Positions 53,987 to 64,000 of a stretch of 64,000 bases of DNA are shown here, piece after piece. Origin of the DNA: Sphaerisporangium dianthi (GTDB taxonomy: Bacteria > Actinomycetota > Actinomycetes > Streptosporangiales > Streptosporangiaceae); NCBI RefSeq assembly GCF_042654065.1, contig NZ_JBHSFP010000021.1, positions 62,001 to 126,000 on the forward strand. Direction: 5' to 3'. Position 1 is the first letter of the stretch. Each line of letters opens with the position of its first letter. The notes under the pieces were generated by a model that did not search any database, had not been told where the DNA came from, and worked only from the letters and a program-made list of their open reading frames with translations. Both the position numbers and the translations under genes were made by a program.

Positions 53987-55087
53987 TCAGAGGTTGCCGC
54001 GCCGGGCCTGCTCGCGCTCGATGGCCTCGAAGAGCGCCTTGAAGTTGCCCTTGCCGAAGCCGAGGGAGCCGTGCCGCTCGATGAACTCGAAGAACACCGT
54101 GGGACGGTCCTGCACCGGCTTGGTGAAGATCTGCAGCAGGTAGCCGTCCTCGTCGCGGTCCACCAGGATGCGGTGCTTCTTGAGCTCCTCGATCGGCGCG
54201 CGGACCTCGCCGATGCGCGCGCGCAGCGCCGGGTCGTCGTAGTAGGAGTCGGGGGTGTCGAGGAACTCCACCCCGGCGGCGCGCATCCGCTCGACGGTGC
54301 GCACGATGTCGTTGGTGGCCAGCGCGATGTGCTGGACGCCCGGCCCGCCGTAGAACTCGAGGTACTCGTCGATCTGCGACTTCCTGCGGCTGACCGCCGG
54401 CTCGTTCAGCGGGAACTTGACCTTGCGGGTGCCGTTCGCGACGACCTTGGACATCAGCGCCGAGTACTCGGTGGCGATGTCGTCGCCGATGAACTCGGCC
54501 ATGTTGGTGAAGCCCATGACGCGCTTGTAGAACTCCACCCACTCGTCCATCTTGCCGAGCTCGACGTTGCCGACGCAGTGGTCGACGGCCTGGAAGTACC
54601 TCTTGTCCGGCGGCTCGACCAGGGGCGCGGCGGGCGCGTAGCCCGGCAGGTACGTGCCGCTGTAGTTGGCGCGGTCGACCAGGGTGTGCCGGGTCTCGCC
54701 GTAGGTCGCGATGGCGGCCATGACGACCTTGCCGTGCTCGTCCTCGATGACGTGCGGTTCGGCCAGGCCCCGGGCGCCCGCGGCGACCGCGTGCGCGTAG
54801 GCGGCCTCCACGTCCGGCACGTCCAGCGCCAGGTCGATCACGCCGTCGCCGTGCTCGGCCACGTGGCGGGCGATCTCGGTGCCGGGGCGCACCGAGCCGC
54901 GCAGCTCGAAGCGCGCGCTGCCGGAGGTGAGCACGTACGCCACCTCGTCACGGCTCCCCGTCTCGGGTCCCTTGTAGGCGACCAGGCGCATCCCGAAGGC
55001 CGAGGAGTAGTAGTGGGCCGCCTGCTTGGCGTTGCCCACGGCGAACACCACCGCGTCCATGCCGTGTACGGGAAATACATCGCTCAT
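53987..55087 (-). CDS. hppD: 4-hydroxyphenylpyruvate dioxygenase
   Basis: The 366-residue protein starts at ATG 55087 (MSDVFPVHGMDAVVFAVG). Iron ligands of the vicinal-oxygen-chelate fold fit: His in AVDHCVGNVELGKM, His in GVQHIALATNDI and Glu in VFFEFIERHGSLGFG. The FPLNEPA and FYKRVMGF segments are family features. It converts 4-hydroxyphenylpyruvate to homogentisate in tyrosine catabolism, with a colour (melanin-like) product possible. Next to it lies a divergent Lrp regulator, the usual controller of this gene in actinomycetes. Confidence 0.95.
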   Translation of the reverse strand: MSDVFPVHGMDAVVFAVGNAKQAAHYYSSAFGMRLVAYKGPETGSRDEVAYVLTSGSARFELRGSVRPGTEIARHVAEHGDGVIDLALDVPDVEAAYAHAVAAGARGLAEPHVIEDEHGKVVMAAIATYGETRHTLVDRANYSGTYLPGYAPAAPLVEPPDKRYFQAVDHCVGNVELGKMDEWVEFYKRVMGFTNMAEFIGDDIATEYSALMSKVVANGTRKVKFPLNEPAVSRRKSQIDEYLEFYGGPGVQHIALATNDIVRTVERMRAAGVEFLDTPDSYYDDPALRARIGEVRAPIEELKKHRILVDRDEDGYLLQIFTKPVQDRPTVFFEFIERHGSLGFGKGNFKALFEAIEREQARRGNL

Positions 55088-55189
55088 GGGGCCACTTTCG
55101 GATGGAATGGCCTGAATGTGCAAGTGTTACCAGATTCGATGGGCAGATTGCCTAGCGGAGGCGGGCGGACACCGGTGATGCTGTACAGC

Positions 55190-55669
55190 ATGACGATCGA
55201 CGACCTGGACGCGCGGCTGATCGCGCTGCTCGCCCGCGAGCCGCGCGTGGGCATCCTGGAGGCGTCCCGACGGCTCGGCGTGGCGCGCGGCACGGTGCAG
55301 GCCAGGCTCGACCGGCTGACGGCGAACGGCGTGATCACCGGCTTCGGGCCGGACATCGACCCCGCCGCGCTGGGCTACCAGGTGACCGCGTTCGTCACCC
55401 TGCAGATCCGGCAGGTCAGCGGCCATGAGCCGGTGGGCGTGCTGCTCGCTTCCATTCCAGAAGTGCTGGAGGTGCACACGATCACCGGCGGTGGTGACAT
55501 GCTGTGCCGTGTGGTCGCACTGAGTAACGCCGACCTGCAGCGGGTCATCGACCTGATCGTGGACGTCGAGGGGGTGGTGCGCACGTCGTCGGTGATCGCG
55601 CTCGACACGCCGGTCGCCTACAGGGTGCTGCCCTTGGTCGCGGACGTTCCCCGTCACCGCGGCCGCTAG
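55190..55669 (+). CDS. Lrp/AsnC-family transcriptional regulator
   Basis: The 159-residue protein starts at ATG 55190 (ATG 55178 is also in frame). Helix-turn-helix: VGILEASRRLGVARGTVQAR at residues 20-40. The C-terminal RAM domain includes AFVTLQIRQ, PEVLEVHTITGGGDMLCRVV and the VVRTSSVIAL strand. It is divergent from hppD with 102 bases between, and probably senses an aromatic amino acid and controls it. The intervening region has no strong palindrome, though CAGATT is repeated. Confidence 0.9.
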   Translation: MTIDDLDARLIALLAREPRVGILEASRRLGVARGTVQARLDRLTANGVITGFGPDIDPAALGYQVTAFVTLQIRQVSGHEPVGVLLASIPEVLEVHTITGGGDMLCRVVALSNADLQRVIDLIVDVEGVVRTSSVIALDTPVAYRVLPLVADVPRHRGR

Positions 55670-55932
55670 GGTGCGCCGCACCGCCCGCACCGCCGGCAAG
55701 CCCGCACCGCCCGCATCGACGGCGCCGCCGGCGCCGCGGAGCCGGTGGGCCTCCGGTTCGCCGGGTCGGCCGGGGTCCGGTTCGCCGTGAGGCGGGTCGG
55801 ACGGCCGCGGAGGGGTGCGGCACGTCGTCCCGCCACCCGGGCTCGACGGGCGACGCACCGTTACGTATCGTTTGCCGTAGACGATCCGCCCAGCTCGCGG
55901 GGGTAGCTGAGCCGTAGATCGGGGGTTGCGCC

Positions 55933-58128
55933 GTGCGGGACGCAGACAGCAAGCGCCGGTTCGGACGGCGCCTCCTCCGCCGTTTCGTGATCGTCGGCGG
56001 CATCGTCGTGCTCGGCCTGGCCGCCGTCTTCGCCGTAGTGTGGGTGCTCACTCCCATCCCCGACACCACGCAGAAGCTCGCCACCGCCCAGGGCTCGCTG
56101 ATCTACTACCGCGACGGCAAGACCGTGCTCGCCCGGCAGGGCGTCAACCGCAAGAACGTCCCGATCGACAAGGTGCCCCAGGTCGTGCGCGACGCGGTCA
56201 TCTCCGTTGAGAACCGCACCTTCTACCAGGACCAGGGCGTGTCGATCGGGGGCACGGCCCGCGCCATGTGGTCGACCGTCACCGGCAACCAGATCCAGGG
56301 CGGCTCGACGATCACCCAGCAGCTCGTCCGCAACTACTACAGCGGGCTCAGCCAAGAGCGGTCGGCCACGCGCAAGCTCAAAGAGATCATGATCTCGCTG
56401 AAGGTCGACCAGTCCAGGTCCAAGTCCTGGGTGCTGGAGCAGTACCTCAACACCATCTACTTCGGCCGGGGGGCGTACGGCATCCAGGCCGCCGCGCAGG
56501 CGTACTTCGGCAAGGACGTGAACAAGCTGACCACCGCCCAGGGCGCCTACCTGGCGGCGGTGATCCAGCAGCCGTCCCGGTTCGCCGCCCCGCGGGGCAC
56601 CGACCTGGACGCCGCCAGGGCCCGCTGGCAGGACGTCGTCAGGGCCATGGTCGAGACGCGCGCGCTCGGCCCCGCCGAGGCCGCGACGCTGACCTTCCCC
56701 ACGCTCGCCAAGCTCAAGAACCCGCTCTCGCTCACCGGGCAGAAGGGGTACGTCCTCGCCCAGGTGCGGGCCGAGCTGAACCGGCGCGGATACACCGACG
56801 AGGACATCCAGCAGGGCGGCCTCAAGATCACCACGACGCTCGACAAGAAGCTCATGGCCGCGGCCGAGCGCGCCGTCGAAGAGACCCTGCCCGAGGACAC
56901 CTCGCACAAGGTGCGCACCGGGCTCGCGGCCGTCGCGCCGGACACCGGCGAGGTCGTCGCCTTCTACGGCGGCAGAGATTACGCCGCGAACCAGTACGAC
57001 AACGCCTTCTCGGCGAAGGTCCAGGCAGGGTCGACCTTCAAGCCGTACACGCTGGCCGCCGCCCTGCAGAACGGCCTCGACCTCAACACCAGGGTCGAGG
57101 GCAACTCGCCGATCAGGGTCGCCTCGGCCAAGCAGCCCATCCCCAACTCGGGCGGCACGTCCTACGGCGCCGCCATCGACCTGGTGGAGGCCACGCGCAA
57201 CTCGGTGAACACCGCGTTCGTCGACCTCGGGCAGAAGGTCGGGCTGGCGAAGGTCGCCAAGGCCGCCGAGGCGGCGGGCATCCCCGCCGACCAGATCGTC
57301 AAGCAGAAGGACTACCCGACCTTCCCGCTCGGCACGGCGTCGGTGAGCGCCGTCCAGCAGGCGTCCGGGTTCGCCACTTTCGCCGCCGACGGCGTCCACA
57401 GGGAGGCGCACGTCATCCGCTCGGTGACCAGCGCCAAGGGCGTCACCAGGAAGGTCACGGTCCCCGGCGTCCGGGCCTTCAGCGAGAGCACCGCCGCCGA
57501 CGCGACGTTCGCGATGGAACAGGTCGTCCAGAGCGGCACGGGAACGGCGGCCCGCCTGTACGACCGCCCGGCGGCGGGCAAGACCGGCACCAGCGACTCC
57601 TCCGGCGCCGTGTGGTTCGTGGGGTACACCCCGCAGCTGTCCACCGCCGTGAACATGTTCCGCGACGACAACAAGACCGTGAGCGTCCCCGGGTACGGCG
57701 CGTTGTTCGGCGGGTCGCTGCCGGCGCAGGTGTGGCGGGCGTTCATGGCGGAGGCGATGGCGGGCAAGCCGGTGAAGGACTTCCCCGGCTCGGCGACCTA
57801 CGACCCCTACCACGGCGGGTGGGGCGGCGACGGCCGCGACGCCCGCGACGGATGGGGCGGCTGGGGCGACACCGGCTGGGAGGGCGGCCCCGACGGCGGC
57901 GCCCCGCCCGACGAGCAGCCCACCGCAGGGCCGAACGGGCAGCCGGACGGCACCCCACCCGGCCGGGACCCGGACGGCCCGAACGGGGGCGGCCCCGAGG
58001 GCGGCGGCCCCGACGGCGGCCCGAACGCGGGTGACCCCAACGGCGGCGGCCCCGATGGGGACCCGAACAACGCGGACCCGCCGGCTCCCGACGATCTCCC
58101 GGTGGAGGCCCCGCCCCCACCGGGCTGA
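55933..58128 (+). CDS. Bifunctional class A penicillin-binding protein
   Basis: The 731-residue protein starts at GTG 55933. After a membrane anchor (FVIVGGIVVLGLAAVFAVVW) comes the GT51 transglycosylase (SVENRTFYQDQGVSIGG with catalytic Glu, QGGSTITQQLVRNYY, LNTIYFGRGAYGIQAAA). The transpeptidase has SxxK in AGSTFKPYTLA, SxN in NSVNTAFVDL and KTG in GKTGTSDSS. It builds and crosslinks peptidoglycan. The last 100 residues are Gly/Pro/Asp low-complexity tail (GGPDGG, DPNGGGP). The 13-bp repeat array begins immediately after the stop codon. Confidence 0.95.
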   Translation: MRDADSKRRFGRRLLRRFVIVGGIVVLGLAAVFAVVWVLTPIPDTTQKLATAQGSLIYYRDGKTVLARQGVNRKNVPIDKVPQVVRDAVISVENRTFYQDQGVSIGGTARAMWSTVTGNQIQGGSTITQQLVRNYYSGLSQERSATRKLKEIMISLKVDQSRSKSWVLEQYLNTIYFGRGAYGIQAAAQAYFGKDVNKLTTAQGAYLAAVIQQPSRFAAPRGTDLDAARARWQDVVRAMVETRALGPAEAATLTFPTLAKLKNPLSLTGQKGYVLAQVRAELNRRGYTDEDIQQGGLKITTTLDKKLMAAAERAVEETLPEDTSHKVRTGLAAVAPDTGEVVAFYGGRDYAANQYDNAFSAKVQAGSTFKPYTLAAALQNGLDLNTRVEGNSPIRVASAKQPIPNSGGTSYGAAIDLVEATRNSVNTAFVDLGQKVGLAKVAKAAEAAGIPADQIVKQKDYPTFPLGTASVSAVQQASGFATFAADGVHREAHVIRSVTSAKGVTRKVTVPGVRAFSESTAADATFAMEQVVQSGTGTAARLYDRPAAGKTGTSDSSGAVWFVGYTPQLSTAVNMFRDDNKTVSVPGYGALFGGSLPAQVWRAFMAEAMAGKPVKDFPGSATYDPYHGGWGGDGRDARDGWGGWGDTGWEGGPDGGAPPDEQPTAGPNGQPDGTPPGRDPDGPNGGGPEGGGPDGGPNAGDPNGGGPDGDPNNADPPAPDDLPVEAPPPPG

Positions 58129-58143
58129 CCCCGGAACGGCCCC

Positions 58144-58234
58144 AGTACGGAGCCCCAGTACGGAGCTCCAGTACGGAGCTCCGGTGCGGAGCCCCGGTAC
58201 GGAGCCTCAGTACGGAGCTCCGGTGCGGAGCCTC
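58144..58234. repeat. 13-bp tandem repeat array after PBP gene
   Basis: Seven units of 13 bp (AGTACGGAGCCCC, AGTACGGAGCTCC, GGTGCGGAGCCCC and similar) run continuously from 58144 to 58234. The unit contains GGAGC plus CC and is not in multiples of three, so it is non-coding. It lies between the penicillin-binding protein and a convergent gene. Confidence 0.9.
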
Positions 58235-58327
58235 GGCATGGTCTCCGGCGAAGGCGGCCTGCCGGTGGAGACCTCCGGCGTCCGCCCTCGCCTCCGCTGA
58301 CCACGGGTCGCGGCGGGCGTGTGGGTC

Positions 58328-60298
<1,971 letters not shown>

Positions 60299-60574
60299 CA
60301 GACCTCTCCCGCGTCGGCGGAGCATGCGTCCTGTGCGGGGCCGGCCGGGCAGCGTGCCTCGCCGTTTCTCCCGCGCGACCCGTCACACAGTAGAGGGGCG
60401 CGTGTCGGCCGCCACGGGCGGTGTGCCCGCCGCGCGGTCCGTCCCTGCTCTCCTGACATCAGTGCCCCGGCCGGGCACGCATTCACCTCACCGGGCGGAC
60501 GAACAGAATGTGCTCACCCCGAAGGCAGGGCCGGCCGGAGGCGGGAGCCTCGGGCGAAGGACGGCGGGAGGCGC

Positions 60575-61516
60575 TCAGGCGCCGTTCATCGCGGGCAGGG
60601 CCGCGCCGGGGAAGCCGGATGTGCGCCAGGTGTCGCCCGAGGCCGTCACCGCGAACGCCTCCACCCCGTCCAGTCCTTCCACCCATTTCCTGGCCGCGCG
60701 GCCCATGGCGAACGCGGCCGTGGCGTACGCGTCGATCATGGTCAGGTTCTCGCCGGTGAGGGTGATCGAGGCCAGTTCCGCCGCGGGCCGGCCGGTGTGC
60801 GGGTCGATGATGTGCGGCCCGCGCTCCGCCGTTCCCGAGGTCGCCACGGCGAACCTGGCGGCCGGGCCGGCCACGGCGAGCCCCGGGCGTCCCCCCGCCG
60901 TGACGGGCCGGACGGACGGAGGTCCCACCACCGTGGCGAGCCGGCCCGGGCGCAGGGGGTCGGCGACGCCCACCCGCCACGGGCGCCCGGGCGCCGCGGC
61001 CCCGGCGAGCTGGACGTCGCCGCCGCCGTTGACGCAGTGGTTCACGGCTCCGGCCCGCGTGAGCATGCGCGAGACCCGCTCGATGGCCCAGCCTTTGACC
61101 ATGGCCGAGGGGTCCAGGCGCCCGCCGGGGCAGGCCGTGAAGTATCCGCGAGAGGCTTCCGCGGCCTCGGCGCACAGGCCGAGGATCTCCGTGACCTCCG
61201 GCGGGCAGTCAGCGAGTCCGATCTCGCCGCGGCCCAGCCTGCTGACCGGGCTGCCCGGCTTGTACGTCGAGAAGGTCTCGTCCACCCAGTGGAGCCACGC
61301 CACGGCCTCCGCGACGGCCCGCCGGACGCTCTCCTCCGCGACGGTCTCCTCCGCGACGGCCCGCTCGGCGTGCCCGTGGGCCTGCTCGGCGCGGCCGGCG
61401 TCGCTTCGCGTGTGCGCCCGGGCCGGCGCCTGGTCCGGTGTCCGGGCCGCGGCGAGGGGGGCGCGTACGTCCAGGGAGAAGACCGTGCCCATGGCGTGCT
61501 CGACGTGGCGCGTCAC
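60575..61516 (-). CDS. apbE: FAD:protein FMN transferase (ApbE)
   Basis: The 313-residue protein starts at GTG 61516, overlapping the stop of the FMN-binding gene by four bases (GTGA). ApbE motifs are seen in MGTVFSLDVRAP, FSTYKPGSPVSRL, GGRLDPSAMVKGWAIERV, NGGGDVQLAG and HIIDPHTGRPA, with the DAYATAAFAMG stretch near the end. It attaches FMN to a threonine of target proteins, probably the neighbouring FMN-binding protein. A variable Ala/Glu-rich insert lies near residues 25-65. Confidence 0.93.
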   Translation of the reverse strand: MTRHVEHAMGTVFSLDVRAPLAAARTPDQAPARAHTRSDAGRAEQAHGHAERAVAEETVAEESVRRAVAEAVAWLHWVDETFSTYKPGSPVSRLGRGEIGLADCPPEVTEILGLCAEAAEASRGYFTACPGGRLDPSAMVKGWAIERVSRMLTRAGAVNHCVNGGGDVQLAGAAAPGRPWRVGVADPLRPGRLATVVGPPSVRPVTAGGRPGLAVAGPAARFAVATSGTAERGPHIIDPHTGRPAAELASITLTGENLTMIDAYATAAFAMGRAARKWVEGLDGVEAFAVTASGDTWRTSGFPGAALPAMNGA

Positions 61517-62124
61517 AGGCCCGCCTTGTCCAGGGCGCTCTGCAGCGACCGGATGTACCCGTCGCTGGTGTAGGTGGCGCCGGACACGGTGTCGATCTGG
61601 GCGGACTGCGCGGTGAGCGCCTCCTGCGTGAGGATGGGGAGCGCCCGCTCGTTGATGACGATGTCCCGCCGGTTGCCGTCGGGCGACTGGAGCACCTTGA
61701 TCGCCGTCACCTTGCGACCCGAGAGCGTGACCTGCACCTGCACGGGGCCCCAGCGGGTGTCGGCGGCGTCCCCGGTGACCGCCTTGCCGCCGCCGGCGCC
61801 CGCGTTGGCGTCCTGACCGGCGCCGGGCCGCGCGGTGGGCTCAGGCGGCGCCTGCGTCGCGAGGCCGAGGCCGCCATCGTCGTCATCGTCCTGTTCGCCG
61901 TCGCCCTCGTCGTCCCCGCGGGTCGTGACGCCGCCGGGATCGCTCGCCTGATCGTCGCCCGCGCTGCCGCCGCCGTCTTGGACGCCGTCTCCCCGGGGGG
62001 CGCCGCCGCTCTGGGACAGCGCGGCCGGGCGGTCGGCCACGGCGGTCATCGCGTGCGGCTTGAAGGACAGCAGCAGCACCAGGCCCACTGCGGTGACGAG
62101 CACGGCCAATATCGCTCTGCGCAT
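61513..62124 (-). CDS. FMN-binding-domain protein (covalent flavin acceptor)
   Basis: The 203-residue protein starts at ATG 62124. An N-terminal membrane segment (AILAVLVTAVGLVLLLSF) is followed by a long Asp/Gly-rich linker (residues 35-110, with a run of aspartates) and the FMN_bind domain, whose acceptor motif SGATYTSDGYIRSLQ holds the threonine flavinylated by ApbE. It is a small extracytoplasmic electron-transfer protein. It sits between ferric reductase and ApbE genes in one operon. Confidence 0.92.
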   Translation of the reverse strand: MRRAILAVLVTAVGLVLLLSFKPHAMTAVADRPAALSQSGGAPRGDGVQDGGGSAGDDQASDPGGVTTRGDDEGDGEQDDDDDGGLGLATQAPPEPTARPGAGQDANAGAGGGKAVTGDAADTRWGPVQVQVTLSGRKVTAIKVLQSPDGNRRDIVINERALPILTQEALTAQSAQIDTVSGATYTSDGYIRSLQSALDKAGL

Positions 62125-62133
62125 GGAGATCCT

Positions 62134-63507
62134 CTAGAACTCGAAAGATTCGTGGTGGATGCGCCGTTTGTGCACCCCGGCGGCGCGGAGGGCCGCGATC
62201 ACGTCCCCGGTCATGCCGGTGGGTCCGCACACGTAGACGTCGTGGTGGGGGAGGTGGGGGACGAGCGCGGTGAGGGTCTCGGGGGTGAACGGCTCGCCGA
62301 TCTGGTCGCGGGGGCCGACGGAGTAGTGCAGAGCCGCGCCCCGCTGGACGGCGATCGCCTCCAGCTCCGCTCGGAACGCCAGGTCATCGGCGTGCCTTGC
62401 CCGATACAGCAGGGTGAGGTCGCCGGGCTCGGCCGGGATCGACTCGAACAGGGCGCGCAGCGGCGTGATGCCCACTCCTCCCGCGATGAGCAGCACCTTG
62501 CGGCCCTTGCGGCGGGCGGGGGTGAACGCGCCGTACGGCCCTTCGGCGAGCACGCGGGTGCCGGGGCGCAGGCGGGCGATCTCACGGCTGTGGTCGCCCA
62601 GGTCCTTGACGGTGATCCGCAACCGGTCGTGCCGGGGCGCCGACGACAGCGAGTACGGGTTGGGCGACCACCACAGGTTCCTGGTCAGGAACCGCCACCG
62701 GAAGAACTGGCCGGGCTCGGCCCGCAGCAGGTCCAGCCGGCGTCCGGTGATGTGCACCGAGAAGATGCCCGGCCCTTCCTCGACGACGTCGCCGACCCTC
62801 AGCCGGTGCCGGAACGACTGCCGCAGCGGCGTGAGGAACCGGTACCAGACCAGCAGGACGGCGACTCCGACGTAGAGCGCGTACCAGGCCGCCTGGGCGA
62901 GCCGGGACGACATGAACTCCTCGCCGGTCGCGAGCTGGTGCCCGAAGGCGAGGTAGGCGGCCAGGTAGGTGTAGAAGTGCAGGTGGAACCAGGTCTCGTA
63001 CCGCATCCGCGGCCGGACGGCGCGCGCCGAGACGATCCCGACGCCGATGAGCAGCAGCAGGGCCACGGTGGCCTTGAGCACGTCGGGATAGCTCAGGTTC
63101 AGCGTCACCGTCTCGCTGACCACACCGGTGCCGTCCGTCACCGCGTATCCCCAGATGATCAGCAGCATGTGGGCGGCGCACAGCCAGACGACGTACCGGC
63201 CGCCCATGGAGTGCCAGCGGGCCAGCCGGTCGGAACCCACCCCGCGCTCCAGCGCCGGGACGCGGGCCATGAGCGCGAGCAGCACCGCGATCGCGTACCC
63301 GGCCAGCAGCCCGGTGATCCGGCCGGCGCCGGTGAGCGTGTCGGCCGGCCCGGTGACGCCCGGGGTGTTCCCCCACCACAGTGCGAGCACGGCGACCGCG
63401 CCCGCGGCGATGACCGCCAGGACGGCCGCCGGGTGCGCGCGGGCGCCGCTGGGCGGAACGCCCTGGTACCTGCCCGTCGTGGTCCGCTCGGCGAAGGTGG
63501 CGCCCAC
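62134..63507 (-). CDS. Ferric-reductase-like transmembrane protein with ferredoxin-NADP reductase domain
   Basis: The 457-residue protein starts at GTG 63507, six bases after AAAGGAG. Six transmembrane helices (residues about 25-225) include WHSMGGRYVVWLCAAHMLLI and FHLHFYTYLAAYLAFGH with haem-ligand histidines. The C-terminal part has the FAD-binding WSPNPYSLSSAP, the NAD(P)-binding VLLIAGGVGITPLRAL and VYVCGPTGMTGDV. It moves electrons from NAD(P)H across the membrane to haem, then probably to the FMN protein. Confidence 0.93.
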   Translation of the reverse strand: MGATFAERTTTGRYQGVPPSGARAHPAAVLAVIAAGAVAVLALWWGNTPGVTGPADTLTGAGRITGLLAGYAIAVLLALMARVPALERGVGSDRLARWHSMGGRYVVWLCAAHMLLIIWGYAVTDGTGVVSETVTLNLSYPDVLKATVALLLLIGVGIVSARAVRPRMRYETWFHLHFYTYLAAYLAFGHQLATGEEFMSSRLAQAAWYALYVGVAVLLVWYRFLTPLRQSFRHRLRVGDVVEEGPGIFSVHITGRRLDLLRAEPGQFFRWRFLTRNLWWSPNPYSLSSAPRHDRLRITVKDLGDHSREIARLRPGTRVLAEGPYGAFTPARRKGRKVLLIAGGVGITPLRALFESIPAEPGDLTLLYRARHADDLAFRAELEAIAVQRGAALHYSVGPRDQIGEPFTPETLTALVPHLPHHDVYVCGPTGMTGDVIAALRAAGVHKRRIHHESFEF

Positions 63508-63655
63508 GGAGTCTCCTTTCGTCCGATCCGTGACACACCGTGCCAGCCGAACTTCTCAATTCCCTCTGAACCCGAGCACACCAGGACGATTCATAGGATT
63601 CTCAGAGGTGGTTGAGAGGGACGGCGACGGTGACCGGGAGGACGCTGGTACCACT
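63508..63655. promoter_or_regulatory. Divergent promoter region of ferric-reductase operon and response regulator
   Basis: This 148-bp region carries TTCTCA at 63552-63557 and 63599-63604 and the inverted TTGAGA at 63612-63617. These repeated hexamers may bind the neighbouring OmpR-type regulator. Weak evidence only. Confidence 0.4.
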
Positions 63656-64000
63656 ATGCGCGCGACTTCCCGTGATCTTCCTGAGCTGCTGCGCCCGGAC
63701 GGGACGCCCGTCCGCGTGCTCGTCGTCGACGACGAGCCCGATCTGGCCGAGGTGCTCGGCGCGGTGCTCCGCTACGAGGGCTGGGAGGTGCGCACGGCGG
63801 CCGACGGCGCCGCCGCGGTGGCCACGGCCCGCGAGTTCTGCCCCGACGCGGTGGTGCTCGACGTCATGCTGCCCGACATCGACGGCCTTGAGGTGCTGCG
63901 CCGCCTGCGCGCCGAGGCGCCCCGCGTGTGCGTGCTGTTCCTCACCGCCAAGGACGCCGTGGAGGACCGCATCGCCGGGATCACGGCGGGCGGCGACGAC
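63656..64000 (+). CDS. OmpR-family response regulator, truncated by window end
   Basis: The first 115 codons are visible from ATG 63656. The receiver domain has the acidic pair in VRVLVVDDEPDLAEVLGAVL, the phosphoacceptor Asp in PDAVVLDVMLPDIDGLEVLR and the Thr/Lys residues in CVLFLTAKDAVEDRI. The output domain lies beyond the window. It faces the ferric-reductase operon and may regulate it. A sensor kinase probably follows downstream. Confidence 0.9.
   Translation, partial: MRATSRDLPELLRPDGTPVRVLVVDDEPDLAEVLGAVLRYEGWEVRTAADGAAAVATAREFCPDAVVLDVMLPDIDGLEVLRRLRAEAPRVCVLFLTAKDAVEDRIAGITAGGDD

Overview
The window is chromosomal DNA from a high-GC filamentous actinomycete. High G+C third-codon-position usage, GTG and TTG starts, ATGA/GTGA translational coupling and the gene families present all fit Actinomycetia. 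The block mfd - SurA-like lipoprotein - mazG - eno - ftsB/divIC - DUF501 - ppx, with ndh and a Bax1 gene further on, together with the FMN-binding/ApbE/ferric-reductase operon, suggests Streptosporangiales (Nonomuraea, Streptosporangium or Actinomadura-like). That placement is an inference from gene content, not a database match.

Layout. (a) 1-4.7 kb is the edge of an exopolysaccharide locus: a kinase-like protein cut by the window edge, an O-antigen-ligase-type polymerase, a Wzz-like chain-length protein and a divergent GH26-like secreted hydrolase. (b) 4.8-8.8 kb holds an APS kinase with a degenerate ATP-sulfurylase part, an ECF sigma factor coupled to a membrane-anchored partner, and a methyltransferase. 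(c) 9.2-18.5 kb is the conserved housekeeping core listed above. (d) 18.6-20.7 kb is a small inserted module: a MarR regulator and a divergent GT1 glycosyltransferase sharing a palindromic, apparently leaderless promoter, next to the stump of a broken GlxA-type regulator. (e) 20.9-31.5 kb carries type-5 UDG, ndh with a perfect Rex-type operator and an 18-bp terminator, a tRNA with a UAA anticodon but no long variable arm, Bax1, a thiolase, a PQQ-type lipoprotein, an SGNH hydrolase and cystathionine beta-synthase. (f) 31.5-44.2 kb has an orphan histidine kinase, metB, a MoxR ATPase/VWA pair facing a FIST sensor protein, a ROK kinase, a second ECF sigma module and ilvA. (g) 44.5-51.6 kb is an accessory island of visibly lower G+C: a TIR-NB-ARC-TPR (NLR-like) protein, a separate TIR protein, two DUF397 proteins, an XRE regulator, a nonsense-interrupted small gene, a GHKL ATPase and a VapBC pair. 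(h) 51.7-64 kb holds an M1 peptidase, an RDD protein, hppD with a divergent Lrp regulator, a bifunctional penicillin-binding protein, a DUF255/thioredoxin-like protein, the FMN-binding/ApbE/ferric reductase operon and a truncated response regulator.

How the genes work together. Reverse transsulfuration is represented by CBS and the MetB-type enzyme, although they are in separate transcription units. The respiratory ndh is probably governed by NADH/NAD+ through Rex. The flavin operon at 60.6-63.5 kb is self-contained: a ferric-reductase/ferredoxin-NADP reductase protein, a protein carrying the covalent-FMN motif, and the ApbE flavinylating enzyme. The best candidate for a poorly described system is the two-gene TIR / TIR-NLR module at 44.5-48.1 kb. 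The separate TIR keeps the expected catalytic glutamate, while the TIR fused to the NLR appears to lack it. The NLR sensor end is an array of six 126-bp units, two of them identical, so it can plausibly change length.
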